Of a stretch of DNA of 64,000 nucleotides, positions 9,745-18,923 are shown in pieces. A program made the translations under genes and the position numbers. Origin of the DNA: Azospirillum formosense (GTDB taxonomy: Bacteria; Pseudomonadota; Alphaproteobacteria; Azospirillales; Azospirillaceae); contig NZ_CP159406.1 in NCBI RefSeq assembly GCF_040500525.1, forward strand, positions 1 to 64,000, read 5' to 3'. Position 1 is the stretch's first letter; each line of letters opens with the position of its first letter. Below the pieces are notes generated by a model. It worked only from the letters and a program-made list of their open reading frames with translations. It searched no databases and was not told where the DNA came from.

Positions 9745-10731
9745 TCAGCCGGGTCCGGACCGGTCAATCCGCCCCGCGCCCGGCGTCATGGCCGGCACGA
9801 TTTCCGGCAGGGCGGCCCACAGGAGCGCCGTTCCCCGCAACACCGCGCGCGCGTCCGCCGCGGAGCGGGACAGCAGGGCGAAACCCATCCGGGCCAAAGG
9901 TTCGGCCAGCAGGGTGGCCGCCGCCGCCAGAGCGCGCCCGCCCGGTCCGAAATGCTTGCCCGCGTACAGCAGGCGGCTGCGCAGCGCGTAGAACAGGCGC
10001 AGGTCGCGGACCCCGTCGGTCGTTCCGCAGCCGCGGTGATAAGCCGAAGCCCCGGCGAAATGCACCACGCCCCAGCCGGCGAGGCGGGCGCGCAGGCAGA
10101 GGTCCACATCGTCGAAATACACGAAGAAGCGCTCGTCGAAGCCGCCCAGCTCCTCGAACAGCCGGCGGCGGATTAGCAGGAAGGCCCCCATCACCTGCTC
10201 CACCGGCCGGGTGTCCGCATGGTCCCATTCGGTCATGAAGTGAGGCGCGAAGCGGGACGGCCATATCCGGTCCAGTCCGACCGCCTGGGCCGCCAGCCGG
10301 CCCGGCGTGGGCGCCCGGGCGCAGGACCGCTGGCACAGCCCATCGGCGCCGACCAGCCGGATGCCCAGGATGCCGATGCCGGCGTTCTCCGGAGCGTCGA
10401 GGAAGGCGAGGGCGGGCGCCAGGGACGCCGGGCCGAGGCGGGTGTCGGGATTGAGGAACAGCAGATAGTCCGCCCGCGAACCCGCCGCGCCCTGGTTGCA
10501 GGCGGCCGCGAAGCCGCGGTTCTCCCGGTTTTTCAGGAGGGTCGGCGGCGGCCCGCCATCAAGGGCATCGGACGAACCGTCGGCGGACGCGTTGTCGACC
10601 ACCACCAGGCGATCGAGCGCAAAGCCCGCCGCCGCCGCGGCGGGCACAGCGGCCGGCAGGGAGCCGATGCATTGGCGCAAGAGATCGCCGGAGTTCCAGT
10701 TGACGGTGACGATGTCGAAACGTGATGGCAT
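9745..10731 (-). CDS. GT2 family glycosyltransferase (rhamnosyltransferase-like)
   Basis: 328 residues with GT-A fold landmarks: DIVTVNWNSGDLLRQCI at the N-terminus, LVVVDNASADGS, FLNPDTRLGP (the DxD-equivalent metal/UDP site) and ERFFVYFDDVDLCLRARLAG, the ED-containing acceptor motif. This is the WbbL-like group, which frequently uses dTDP-rhamnose; rmlCBD is in this window, so dTDP-rhamnose is a plausible donor. There are no strong transmembrane helices apart from a hydrophobic C-terminal stretch. The gene is divergent from the methyltransferase at 10894 across a 162-base region and is followed by the TPR-glycosyltransferase gene. Confidence 0.88.
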   Translation of the reverse strand: MPSRFDIVTVNWNSGDLLRQCIGSLPAAVPAAAAAGFALDRLVVVDNASADGSSDALDGGPPPTLLKNRENRGFAAACNQGAAGSRADYLLFLNPDTRLGPASLAPALAFLDAPENAGIGILGIRLVGADGLCQRSCARAPTPGRLAAQAVGLDRIWPSRFAPHFMTEWDHADTRPVEQVMGAFLLIRRRLFEELGGFDERFFVYFDDVDLCLRARLAGWGVVHFAGASAYHRGCGTTDGVRDLRLFYALRSRLLYAGKHFGPGGRALAAAATLLAEPLARMGFALLSRSAADARAVLRGTALLWAALPEIVPAMTPGAGRIDRSGPG

Positions 10732-10839
10732 GGGGCGTGGCGGTTCGGGGACTGGGTGAGAGCGGTGCCGGGGAAATCCCCCGCTTCTGCGGCGCGCGCG
10801 CCTTGGCGCGCCGTGTCAGCGCGGTTGCCTGTCCGGCGA

Positions 10840-10868
10840 TTATTCTGCTATTGCGGCTGCGGTATAGT
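10840..10868 (+). promoter_or_regulatory. Candidate promoter for the methyltransferase/rhamnan genes
   Basis: TATAGT at 10863-10868 with a weak -35 (TTATTC, 10840-10845) 17 bases upstream, placing transcription start a few bases before the ATG at 10894. It lies in the divergent region with the GT2 gene. The -35 match is poor, so this is tentative. Confidence 0.3.
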
Positions 10869-10893
10869 CTGCCACCCCGTCCTTCCACTTTGC

Positions 10894-12699
10894 ATGGCTG
10901 CCTCCAGGATGCACATCGACTGGGCTACGAGCAACACCGTCACCGTCGAGACGGCGTGTCCCGCCTGCACGGCGCTTGGTCCGAAGTCCATCCGCCTCCA
11001 GATCCGCTCCGCCGTTCCTCCGTATCCGGAGCTGCCGCTGGCCGTCTGCGACCGCTGCGGCACCGCCTTCTTCCCGACGCTGACGCCCCCCGAGTACGAG
11101 ACGGCGCACGCGACCGACGCGGCGCTCGCCTTCTACCTGGAGCAGGGGGCCGGCATCGACGTGATGGCCGAGCCGCTTGCGGCCGTCGACCCCGCGCGGG
11201 TCCGGCGCTACATGGAGATCGGCTGCGGGTTCGGCTTCTCGCTCGACTTCGCGCGCACGGTGTTCGGTTGGTCGGTGCGCGGCATCGATCCCGGTTTCGC
11301 GGCGCGCGCGGGGCGCGACCTGCTCGGGCTCGACATCGCATCGATCTACCTGCGCACCCCGGCCGACGCGGGAGACGATCCGTTCGATCTGGTCCTCTGC
11401 TCGGAAGTGGTCGAGCATGTCTTCGAGCCGCTGGAGTTCCTGGCCATCCTGCGCGGCGTCCTGGCGCCGGGCGGCACCCTGCTGCTGACGACCCCCAACG
11501 CCGGGGCCATCGGGCCGGACACCCCGGCGGGTGTGATGCTGCCGCTCCTCAGCCCCGGCTACCACGCCACGCTCTACAGCCGCGAGGGCTTCGAGATCCT
11601 GCTGCGCCGGGCCGGCTTCACCGCCGTCTCGGTGACCGAGCATGGGCCGACCCTGCGCGCCACCGCCTCCATGCAGGAGGGGACGGCGGATCTGTCGCGC
11701 CGTCTCGACCGCGGCCGCTACATCGATTACCTCGGCGAGCGGGCGCGGAGCATTCCCGCCGACACGCCGCTCGGCTTCGGCTTCCGCTACCGCCGCTTCA
11801 AGGAACTGACCCACGCCGGGCGGTTCGAGGAAGCCCGCGAGGCGGCCCGCCCGGTGGTCGACGCCTGCCGGTCGCGCTGGGGCATCGACCTCGACCATCC
11901 CGACGCGCTGCCGGCATGGTGCGACGGATTGCCGCCCGACATCGCCGGATTCCACGACCGCGCCCCCTTCAGCCTGTGCGGCATCCTCTATTGTCTGGGC
12001 ATGCTGACCTGGCTGCACGACAAGGACCCCAATCGGGCCCGCTCCTTCTTCCGCGCCGCCGCCGCCGCCGGTGAACGCACGCGCGCCGCGTTGCAGGCGG
12101 CCGGCGCCGACGACGGCGAAACCGACGACCTGACCTGGCGCTCCCGCGGCTATGTGGCGCAGATCCTGGCCTGGAGCGATCCCGCCGCCGCGGTGGACGG
12201 GGTGGAGCGGCTGGCCGCCGCCGCCAGCCCCGTGCTGGGGGAGCGCATCCCCCCGGCGATCATCGCCGATATCCGGCTGGGAACCTTCACCACGCTGGTC
12301 AATCTCGGGCATTATGCCCAGGCCGACCATCTCGCGTTGGGCGTCGAGGGCACCCTCGCGGCGCTGGGACCGGCGCAGGCGGCTTCGGCCTCCTTCGCGC
12401 TGGGCATCCTCGGGCTCAATCACCGCAAGGCCCCCAGGATGGCGGCGGAATGGTTCGCAAAGGCCCATGAGGCGAGCCGGGCGCTGCTGGACACGGCGCC
12501 CGCACAGGGCGAGGCCCTGCTGTGGCCGGCGCTGTACCACCAAGCGCAGGCCCTGGTGCAGGCCGGCCGCGCGGCGGAGGCGGCCGCGGCCCTGCGCCCC
12601 CTGCTGCAGGCCACGCCCGGAGAGAACCTTCCGGCGATCCCGGCGGAACTCGGCAAGCGCGCCCAGTCCCTCGCCCGCACCCACAAGCTTCCTGTGTGA
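10894..12699 (+). CDS. Class I SAM methyltransferase with N-terminal Cys pairs and helical-repeat C-terminus
   Basis: About 601 residues. Two CxxC pairs (CPAC at residues 22-25 and CDRC at 52-55) form a probable zinc ribbon at the N-terminus. A Rossmann methyltransferase follows: YMEIGCGFGFSLDFAR (motif I), then DLVLCSEVVEHVFEPLEFL and APGGTLLLTTPN (post-I to motif III), as in the UbiG/Methyltransf_23 group. From about residue 300 to the end it is Ala-rich and helical with degenerate TPR-like repeats. It probably methylates a sugar in a glycan, with repeats for protein or glycan docking; this is inference. Start is uncertain: ATG at 10894 or 10909, neither with a strong ribosome-binding site. 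The next gene follows after nine bases. Confidence 0.8.
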   Translation: MAASRMHIDWATSNTVTVETACPACTALGPKSIRLQIRSAVPPYPELPLAVCDRCGTAFFPTLTPPEYETAHATDAALAFYLEQGAGIDVMAEPLAAVDPARVRRYMEIGCGFGFSLDFARTVFGWSVRGIDPGFAARAGRDLLGLDIASIYLRTPADAGDDPFDLVLCSEVVEHVFEPLEFLAILRGVLAPGGTLLLTTPNAGAIGPDTPAGVMLPLLSPGYHATLYSREGFEILLRRAGFTAVSVTEHGPTLRATASMQEGTADLSRRLDRGRYIDYLGERARSIPADTPLGFGFRYRRFKELTHAGRFEEAREAARPVVDACRSRWGIDLDHPDALPAWCDGLPPDIAGFHDRAPFSLCGILYCLGMLTWLHDKDPNRARSFFRAAAAAGERTRAALQAAGADDGETDDLTWRSRGYVAQILAWSDPAAAVDGVERLAAAASPVLGERIPPAIIADIRLGTFTTLVNLGHYAQADHLALGVEGTLAALGPAQAASASFALGILGLNHRKAPRMAAEWFAKAHEASRALLDTAPAQGEALLWPALYHQAQALVQAGRAAEAAAALRPLLQATPGENLPAIPAELGKRAQSLARTHKLPV

Positions 12700-12708
12700 G
12701 GAAGCGCG

Positions 12709-13749
12709 ATGGGCATCCTCGTCATCCTTGCCCGGCGGCTGCGCGGGGCTGCAAGCTGGGCCATCCGCTTCTACTGGGTGATGGTCGCCCATCTGGCCTA
12801 CGCGGCCAGCTTCCTGCGCGGAAGCTCCTACGTCCGCGAGCGCTGGGACGGGCAGCGCCCGCTCGCCGGAGCGCGCCGTGTGGCGGTCTTCGTCCATTAC
12901 GACCGGCACGGCACCATCCACGACTTCGTTCTTCATTACCTGCGCCAGCTGGCCGACACCGGCTTCGCCATCGTGCTGGTCAGCAACGCGCCCAGCCTGC
13001 CGGAATCCGCGGTGGCGCTGTTGCGGAAGCACTGCGCGCTCGTCCTGCGGCGGGACAATGTCGGGTATGATTTCGGCGCCTACAAGGAAGGCATCGCCGC
13101 CATTCCCGACCTGACGGCGCTCGACACGCTGCTGCTCGCCAACGACAGCGTCTACGGGCCGCTGCACCACATCGCCGGGGTGCTCGACCGGATGGAGCCG
13201 GACGGGGCCGACGTCTGGGGGGCCTCGGACAGCTGGGAGGTGTCCTTCCATCTGCAAAGCTACTTCCTGGTCTTCCACAGGAACGCCCTGGCCTCGCGCG
13301 CCTTCGCGGATTTCTGGGCGCGCCTGCGCTACGTCCAGTCCAAGACCTGGATCATCCGGAAATACGAGGTGGGCCTGACGCGCGCGATGCGCCGCGCCGG
13401 CCTGCGCTGCCGCGCCGCCTTTCCCTATCGCCAAGCCGCCGCCGCCCTGGTCGAGGCGGTCGTGGAGCGCGGCGTCATGGAGAATGCGGACCCCGTCCGG
13501 AAGAGCTTCATCCAGCAGGTGTTCCGCACGGTGGACGCCGGCCAGCCCCTGAACGCCACGCATTTCTTCTGGGATTATCTGATCGCCCAGATGGATTTCC
13601 CATTCCTCAAGCGGGAATTGCTTCAGAAGAACCCGGCGCGCATCCCGCTTCTCAGCTATTGGGAGCGGGTGGTGAAGCAGTCTTCGGATTATGACACCGA
13701 GCTGATTCTGCGCCATCTGGAGTTGTCTTTGAAGAACCGCAGCGTGTAG
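12709..13749 (+). CDS. Rhamnan synthesis F-like (RgpF family) protein
   Basis: 346 residues. The segment RRDNVGYDFGAYKEG (residues 114-128), preceded by ARRVAVFVHYDRHGTIHDFV, is the hallmark of the RgpF family, whose members act in rhamnose-containing polysaccharide synthesis. A hydrophobic N-terminal helix (about residues 18-35) may anchor it to the membrane. RgpF-type proteins are thought to be glycosyltransferase-like. A GAGGAAG ribosome-binding site precedes the ATG and the gap to the methyltransferase is nine bases, so the two are an operon. With rmlCBD present, a rhamnan or rhamnose-containing side chain is a sensible target. Confidence 0.88.
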   Translation: MGILVILARRLRGAASWAIRFYWVMVAHLAYAASFLRGSSYVRERWDGQRPLAGARRVAVFVHYDRHGTIHDFVLHYLRQLADTGFAIVLVSNAPSLPESAVALLRKHCALVLRRDNVGYDFGAYKEGIAAIPDLTALDTLLLANDSVYGPLHHIAGVLDRMEPDGADVWGASDSWEVSFHLQSYFLVFHRNALASRAFADFWARLRYVQSKTWIIRKYEVGLTRAMRRAGLRCRAAFPYRQAAAALVEAVVERGVMENADPVRKSFIQQVFRTVDAGQPLNATHFFWDYLIAQMDFPFLKRELLQKNPARIPLLSYWERVVKQSSDYDTELILRHLELSLKNRSV

Positions 13750-13854
13750 CATCGCCCCCTGGATGGCGGGCTGAGCGCTCCCCTCCCGCACTCCCGATGC
13801 TCTCTGGATCGGCCGGTTGATTTCTGTTCATCTGGCCCGGTGCGCTTACGGAAA

Positions 13855-14790
13855 ATGACGATGCCGCCCATGGAAGCCGCCGTGCCCGCCCGCCCGCCCC
13901 TGTCCCATCTGGAGCAGTTGGAAGCCGAAAGCATCCACATCATGCGCGAGGTCGCCGCGCAGTTCCGCAACCCGGTGATGCTCTATTCCATCGGGAAGGA
14001 CAGCTCGGTGATGGTGCATCTGGCGCTGAAGGCGTTTTACCCGTCGCCGCCGCCCTTTCCGCTGCTGCACGTGGACACCACCTGGAAGTTCCGCGAGATG
14101 ATCGCCTTCCGCGACCGGCGGGCGGCGGAGCTGGGGCTGAGGCTGCTCATCCATGTCAACGAGGACGGGGTCAGGCAGGGCATCGGCCCCTTCTCGCACG
14201 GCTCGGGCGTCCACACCGACGTGATGAAGACGCAGGCGCTCCGGCAGGCCCTGGACCGGCACGGCTTCGACGCCGCCTTCGGGGGCGCCCGGCGCGACGA
14301 GGAGAAAAGCCGGGCCAAGGAGCGGGTCTTCTCCTTCCGCACCGCCGCCCACCGCTGGGACCCGAAGAACCAGCGCCCGGAGCTGTGGAACCTCTACAAC
14401 GGGCGGATCGCCAAGGGCGAGAGCATCCGCGTCTTCCCGCTGTCCAACTGGACCGAGCTGGACGTCTGGCGCTACATCCAACGGGAAAACATCCCGGTGG
14501 TGCCGCTCTACTTTGCCAAGCCGCGCCCGGTGGTCGAGCGCGACGGCACCCTCATCATGATGGACGACGATCGCCTGCCGCTGAACCCCGGCGAGACCCC
14601 CGCCATGAGGTGGGTGCGCTTTCGCACGCTCGGTTGTTATCCGCTGACCGGTGCGGTGGAAAGCCGGGCGGCGACCGTTGCGGAGATCATCCGGGAGACT
14701 CAGGCGGCGTCGGTGTCGGAACGGCAGGGCCGCATCATTGACCGGGACGGCGCGTCGATGGAGATCAAGAAGCAGGAAGGCTATTTCTGA
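13855..14790 (+). CDS. nodP/cysD: Sulfate adenylyltransferase subunit 2 (CysD/NodP)
   Basis: 311 residues. It contains the PP-loop ATP site YSIGKDSSVMVHLALKAF, the LHVDTTWKFREMIAFRD region and FGGARRDEEKSRAKER, all canonical for the small subunit of ATP sulfurylase. With the GTPase subunit it makes APS from sulfate and ATP. ATGs at 13855, 13861 and 13870 are all possible starts; 13855 follows a short GGAA. The stop codon overlaps the ATG of the next gene by one base (TGATG), so subunits are translationally coupled. In a glycan locus the likely purpose is PAPS for sulfation rather than cysteine supply, as described for nodPQ of rhizobia and Azospirillum. Confidence 0.95.
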   Translation: MTMPPMEAAVPARPPLSHLEQLEAESIHIMREVAAQFRNPVMLYSIGKDSSVMVHLALKAFYPSPPPFPLLHVDTTWKFREMIAFRDRRAAELGLRLLIHVNEDGVRQGIGPFSHGSGVHTDVMKTQALRQALDRHGFDAAFGGARRDEEKSRAKERVFSFRTAAHRWDPKNQRPELWNLYNGRIAKGESIRVFPLSNWTELDVWRYIQRENIPVVPLYFAKPRPVVERDGTLIMMDDDRLPLNPGETPAMRWVRFRTLGCYPLTGAVESRAATVAEIIRETQAASVSERQGRIIDRDGASMEIKKQEGYF

Positions 14791-16667
14791 TGACCGCCCC
14801 CGCCGAAACCGCCGCCGAAGCGGAACCGGACCTCCTGCGCTTCATCACCTGCGGTTCGGTGGACGACGGCAAGTCCACCCTGATCGGCCGCCTGCTGTAT
14901 GACGGAAACAACCTGCTTCAGGACCAGATCGCCAGCCTGGAGGCGGATTCCCTGCGGTTCGGCAACGGCGGGGCGGGCAAGCCGGATCTGGCCCTGCTGG
15001 TCGACGGGCTGGCGGCGGAGCGCGAGCAGGGCATCACCATCGACGTCGCCTACCGCCGCTTCGCCACCGCCCGGCGCAGCTTTCTCATCGCGGACACGCC
15101 GGGGCACGAGCAGTACACGCGCAACATGGCCACCGGCGCCTCGACCGCCGATGCCGCGGTCCTTCTCGTCGACGCGCGCAAGGGTCTGCTGCCCCAGACC
15201 CGACGCCACAGCGTCATCCTGTCCCTGCTCGGCGTCCGGCAGGTGGTGCTGGCGGTCAACAAGATGGACGCGGTGGACTGGGACCGGGCGGTGTTCGAAC
15301 GGATCGCCGGAGACTATCAGGGCTTCGCCGCCTCGCTCGGCCTGGACCGGGTCACCGCCGTCCCGATCTCCGCCCTGACCGGGGACAACGTCTCCCTTCC
15401 GTCACCGTCCATGGGCTGGTACGCGGGGCCGACGCTGCTCGCCCGGCTGGAGGCCCTGGAGGGAAGCGGCGACCGGCGCAGCCGGCCCTTCCGCATGCCA
15501 GTCCAATGGGTCAACAGGGCGGGGCAGGACTTTCGCGGTCTTGCCGGCACGGTTGCGGACGGCACCCTCCGGCCGGGCGCTTCCGTGGCGATCCTGCCGG
15601 GCGGGCGGACCGCCACGGTGTCCCGCATCGTCACCATGGACGGCGACCTGCCCGAGGCCGTCGCCGGGCAGGCGGTGACGCTGGTGCTGGCCGAAGAGCT
15701 GGACGTCTCGCGCGGCGACGTGCTGGCCGATCCCGGCCAACCGCCGGAAACCACCGACCAGTTCACCGCGAACATCCTGTGGATGGGCGAGCCGCCGCTG
15801 CTGCCCGGCCGCCCCTATCTCCTGCGGCTGGGCACGGCCACCGCGACCGCCACCGTGACCCGGATCAGCCACCGGCTCGACATCGACACGCTGCAGCATG
15901 TTGCGGCACGCCAGCTCGCCCTGAACGAGGTGGGGACCTGCAACCTCTCCCTGGACCGTCCGGTCGCCTTCGAGCCCTACCGGGACAGCCGTTCCATGGG
16001 TGGTTTCGTGCTGATCGACCGGATGAACAACGCGACCATGGGCTGCGGAATGGTCGAGTTCCCACTGCGGCGGGCATCGAACATCCGCTGGCAGCCCATG
16101 CGGGTGGACAAGGCCGCACGCGCCGCCGCCATCGGGCAGAAGCCTTTCGTCCTGTGGTTCACCGGCTTGTCGGGGGCCGGCAAGTCCACCGTCGCCGACC
16201 TCGTGGAGCAGGCGCTGCACCGCCGCGGTCTGCGCACCATGAGCCTGGACGGCGACAACGTCCGCCACGGGCTGAACCGGGATCTGGGCTTCACCGACGC
16301 GGACCGCACGGAGAACATCCGCCGCATCGCGGAGGTGGCGAAGCTGATGGTGGACGCCGGCCTGATCGTGCTGGTCAGCGCCATCTCGCCCTTCCGCAGC
16401 GAGCGCCGCATGGCCCGAGGATTGCTGGAGGATGGGGAGTTCCTGGAGATCTTCCTGGACACGCCGCTTGACGTCTGCGAGGCCCGCGATCCAAAGGGGC
16501 TCTACCGGAAGGCCCGCACCGGCCAGATCCCCAACTTCACCGGCATCGGCAGCCCCTACGAACCCCCCGAGGCGCCGGAATTGCGACTGGATGCCGGCGG
16601 CGCGGAACCTCCGGACCGGCTGGCCGCCCGCGTGATGACCATGCTGGAGGAGCGAGGCGCGGTATGA
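14790..16667 (+). CDS. nodQ/cysNC: Bifunctional ATP sulfurylase GTPase subunit / APS kinase (CysN-CysC, NodQ)
   Basis: 625 residues. The N-terminal two-thirds is an EF-Tu-like GTPase (CGSVDDGKSTLIGRLLYD P-loop at about residues 21-38, DTPGHEQYTRNM, NKMD) with the following beta-barrel domains. From about residue 450 an APS kinase domain begins with WFTGLSGAGKSTVADLVEQA and includes the DGDNVRHGLNRDLGF substrate motif and GLYRKARTGQIPNFTGI. It therefore couples GTP hydrolysis to APS formation and then phosphorylates APS to PAPS. It is one-base coupled to nodP. A sulfotransferase that could use the PAPS lies at 54894 in this same window. Confidence 0.96.
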   Translation: MTAPAETAAEAEPDLLRFITCGSVDDGKSTLIGRLLYDGNNLLQDQIASLEADSLRFGNGGAGKPDLALLVDGLAAEREQGITIDVAYRRFATARRSFLIADTPGHEQYTRNMATGASTADAAVLLVDARKGLLPQTRRHSVILSLLGVRQVVLAVNKMDAVDWDRAVFERIAGDYQGFAASLGLDRVTAVPISALTGDNVSLPSPSMGWYAGPTLLARLEALEGSGDRRSRPFRMPVQWVNRAGQDFRGLAGTVADGTLRPGASVAILPGGRTATVSRIVTMDGDLPEAVAGQAVTLVLAEELDVSRGDVLADPGQPPETTDQFTANILWMGEPPLLPGRPYLLRLGTATATATVTRISHRLDIDTLQHVAARQLALNEVGTCNLSLDRPVAFEPYRDSRSMGGFVLIDRMNNATMGCGMVEFPLRRASNIRWQPMRVDKAARAAAIGQKPFVLWFTGLSGAGKSTVADLVEQALHRRGLRTMSLDGDNVRHGLNRDLGFTDADRTENIRRIAEVAKLMVDAGLIVLVSAISPFRSERRMARGLLEDGEFLEIFLDTPLDVCEARDPKGLYRKARTGQIPNFTGIGSPYEPPEAPELRLDAGGAEPPDRLAARVMTMLEERGAV

Positions 16668-16672
16668 GACAG

Positions 16673-16691
16673 GCGCCGGTAGATCCGGCGC
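16673..16691 (+). terminator. Possible terminator hairpin after nodQ
   Basis: GCGCCGG and CCGGCGC form a perfect 7-bp stem around a 5-base loop six bases after the nodQ stop. No U-tract follows directly, although the DNA turns AT-rich within 40 bases. Confidence 0.4.
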
Positions 16692-16876
16692 TTGCTGAGG
16701 CGCCGAATGCGTGAACTGCCATTTTCAATTACATGAAAAATTTGCTAATAACAAAAAATACTTTGTATTTTTCGTGTATTATCGGAGCGTTTAATCTAAA
16801 AACTTTGCATGTAGACAATTTTTAAGGCGTAGGATATAACCTTGGTCGATCATTATTGCTCAAGATAAGAATTCTC

Positions 16877-17995
16877 ATGAAAAACCCTTACGCTAAGCTC
16901 CCCACGCATAACTTTTGGAAGTCATCCGTAGCATCTCCGCGCGTTGATGACATTGATCCCGTTGTTTCATCTCCTTTTTCGATAAAAAAGAGTGATCGAG
17001 TTGTAACCGCAGGGAGTTGTTTTGCGCAGCACATTTCGCGAGAGCTTAAGAGATCTGGTTTTAATTTTTTCGTTGCAGAGAAGCCTCCAGCAAATGCTCT
17101 GGACCCTGCTTCTTATGATGTTTTTTCTGCTCGTTATGGAAATATTTATACGGTCCGTCAGCTCCTTCAGTTGTTTCAACGCGCTTATGGACTTTTCCGC
17201 CCGAAAGAGCCGGCTTGGCAGCGCGTGGATGGTGCCTTCGTGGATCCATTCCGTCCACAGGTCGAGACAGCGGGCTTTCCCACGCTTCAAGCGCTGGAGC
17301 AGGATCGGAAGCAACATTTACGCTGCGTCCGACAAGTCTTCGAACGTTGCGATGTCTTCGTTTTTACTCTTGGCCTGACCGAAGGTTGGGTGTCACGCAC
17401 TGATGGCGCCGTTTATCCGGTCGCGCCTGGTGTCGTTGGCAGCGGCCCTGATCCTGACGACTACCAATTTCATAACTTTACAGTTGATTCCATGTTGTCC
17501 GATTTGTCAAATTTCCTAGACCTGCTGAACGAAGTTAATCCAGAGGTTCAAGTCATTTTAACAGTGTCTCCTGTGCCGCTTATTGCAACCTATGAAGACC
17601 GTCACGTTCTCGTGTCAAATACTTATAGTAAATCAGCTCTACGTGTCGTGGCCGAATATGCCTGCAGGGATCGTAGCAATGTTCTTTATTTTCCATCTTA
17701 TGAGATAATCACTGGTTCGTACAATCGCGGAGCTTATTTCGAACCGGACCTGCGCAGCGTGACGATGGAAGGTGTCGGTCATGTCATGAGGGTCTTCGCG
17801 CGACACCTGCTTTCAAGTGATCCGATTGTTGATGAATCATGCAGCACCTCCCCTGTATTAATTCCTAAGTTTTCGAACCACGATTCCGCTGAATCTTCCG
17901 CTATCGATCCTGTTATTGCAGCCCGTTATGCTGCAATTTCAGCTGTTGTATGTGACGAAGAAGTCATTGAGAAATCAATCACAGAAGTTAGCTGA
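16877..17995 (+). CDS. GSCFA-domain protein (SGNH-like, putative glycan acyl hydrolase/transferase)
   Basis: 372 residues from the ATG at 16877. That start gives MKNPYAKLPTHNFWKSSVA, the usual family N-terminus; an in-frame upstream codon would add seven residues. The family-defining GSCFA string is at residues 46-50 (VTAGSCFAQHIS), followed by YGNIYTVRQLLQLFQRA, FVFTLGLTEGWV and TVSPVPLIAT. GSCFA proteins resemble SGNH/GDSL hydrolases, with the Ser of GSC as presumed nucleophile; substrates are not established. The gene is clearly more AT-rich than nodQ upstream and uses A/T-ending codons, which suggests transfer. It is followed 40 bases later by a WcbI-type gene, and the two may act together in adding or removing acyl groups on a polysaccharide. 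Confidence 0.85.
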   Translation: MKNPYAKLPTHNFWKSSVASPRVDDIDPVVSSPFSIKKSDRVVTAGSCFAQHISRELKRSGFNFFVAEKPPANALDPASYDVFSARYGNIYTVRQLLQLFQRAYGLFRPKEPAWQRVDGAFVDPFRPQVETAGFPTLQALEQDRKQHLRCVRQVFERCDVFVFTLGLTEGWVSRTDGAVYPVAPGVVGSGPDPDDYQFHNFTVDSMLSDLSNFLDLLNEVNPEVQVILTVSPVPLIATYEDRHVLVSNTYSKSALRVVAEYACRDRSNVLYFPSYEIITGSYNRGAYFEPDLRSVTMEGVGHVMRVFARHLLSSDPIVDESCSTSPVLIPKFSNHDSAESSAIDPVIAARYAAISAVVCDEEVIEKSITEVS

Positions 17996-18035
17996 AAATA
18001 TATCTTCAGTGGCTTTTCTTTGAAAAGGAAATCAA

Positions 18036-18923
18036 ATGAAAATTGTCATCATGGCTCATTGTCAGGGATTGGCGTTTGCGAATTGCGTTAGGGCTTTATT
18101 GCCTGATCACGATGTCTATTATTTATCAATATACAACGCTAAGAACGATGAGGGAAAGGAGCAATTCATTGAATGGATCAGCAGCTGCGACCTGATTTTA
18201 ACCATACCATTGGGATCGGAATGGGGGCCTCTTGCTACGGAAAAACTGACAATACGGTTTCCTGGCCGCGTCCGTCGCTTTCCAGCCATTGCGTTTGGCG
18301 GGTATCACCCTGACATTTCTTATATTTATATGCCAGACGGCAGTTTTGTCGGCTCACCCCTTGGGGATTATAATTCCACCATTGCGGCTGCGGCATACGC
18401 GGCGGCCCTTCCGGCCGAGGATGCGCTGGATCTTTACAATAGTCTGTTTTTTAATCGGCTTGGATATTTCCAAGAATTCGAACGAGCGAAGCAATGGCTG
18501 CTCTCAATATGCCGGTCGATGGGTTATGACCTCTCTGCCGAGTTCGATCGCTGGGTGCGCCAGGGCAGCTTTATGCATTCCGTCAATCATCCTAAAATAA
18601 TTGTTTCCGCCAGCATCGCTTGCGAAACCTTAAGAATTGCAAATATACCGTTCGACGACACAATTAATCTTCATGATATTGTTCCTGATGATCAAATGAA
18701 TGGACCAATTTGGCCTGTTTATCCGGAAATTTCTCATCGTCTTGGGTGCTCTGGGTCTTATATCTTCAAAGCTCCAAATCATAAAAATGAGCTATGGAAT
18801 TATATGGATATTTGCACTTTTGTTCATGAGAGCTATAGAATGTACGAGAATATCCCTAAAGAAGTGTTGCTGTCCACGCCCCTTGTTCGGAAGGCATTCG
18901 ATCTTATGGAGGCCACGCTATGA
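18036..18923 (+). CDS. WcbI-like polysaccharide biosynthesis protein (putative acyltransferase)
   Basis: 295 residues. It starts MKIVIMAHCQGLAFANCVRA, with the His-Cys-Gln triad at residues 8-10 that marks the WcbI family (capsule gene wcbI of Burkholderia, a CoA-binding putative acetyltransferase). The middle (FGGYHPDISYIYM, SPLGDYNSTIAAAAY) and the C-terminal WPVYPEISHRLG are also family-like. An AAAGGAA ribosome-binding site precedes the ATG. The gene is AT-rich like the upstream GSCFA gene and unlike the rest of the locus. Function is inferred from family; direct acyl transfer to the polysaccharide has not been shown by anything visible here. Confidence 0.75.
   Translation: MKIVIMAHCQGLAFANCVRALLPDHDVYYLSIYNAKNDEGKEQFIEWISSCDLILTIPLGSEWGPLATEKLTIRFPGRVRRFPAIAFGGYHPDISYIYMPDGSFVGSPLGDYNSTIAAAAYAAALPAEDALDLYNSLFFNRLGYFQEFERAKQWLLSICRSMGYDLSAEFDRWVRQGSFMHSVNHPKIIVSASIACETLRIANIPFDDTINLHDIVPDDQMNGPIWPVYPEISHRLGCSGSYIFKAPNHKNELWNYMDICTFVHESYRMYENIPKEVLLSTPLVRKAFDLMEATL

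Noticed and set aside
10840..13791. A 983-codon open frame antisense to the methyltransferase and RgpF genes
   Set aside because: It mirrors GC-rich codon structure of the real plus-strand genes, is His/Gly/Arg-rich and has no family motif.
16754..16772. AT-only hairpin (8-bp arms) as terminator
   Set aside because: A stem with only one G-C pair is too weak to rely on; likely chance in AT-rich DNA.
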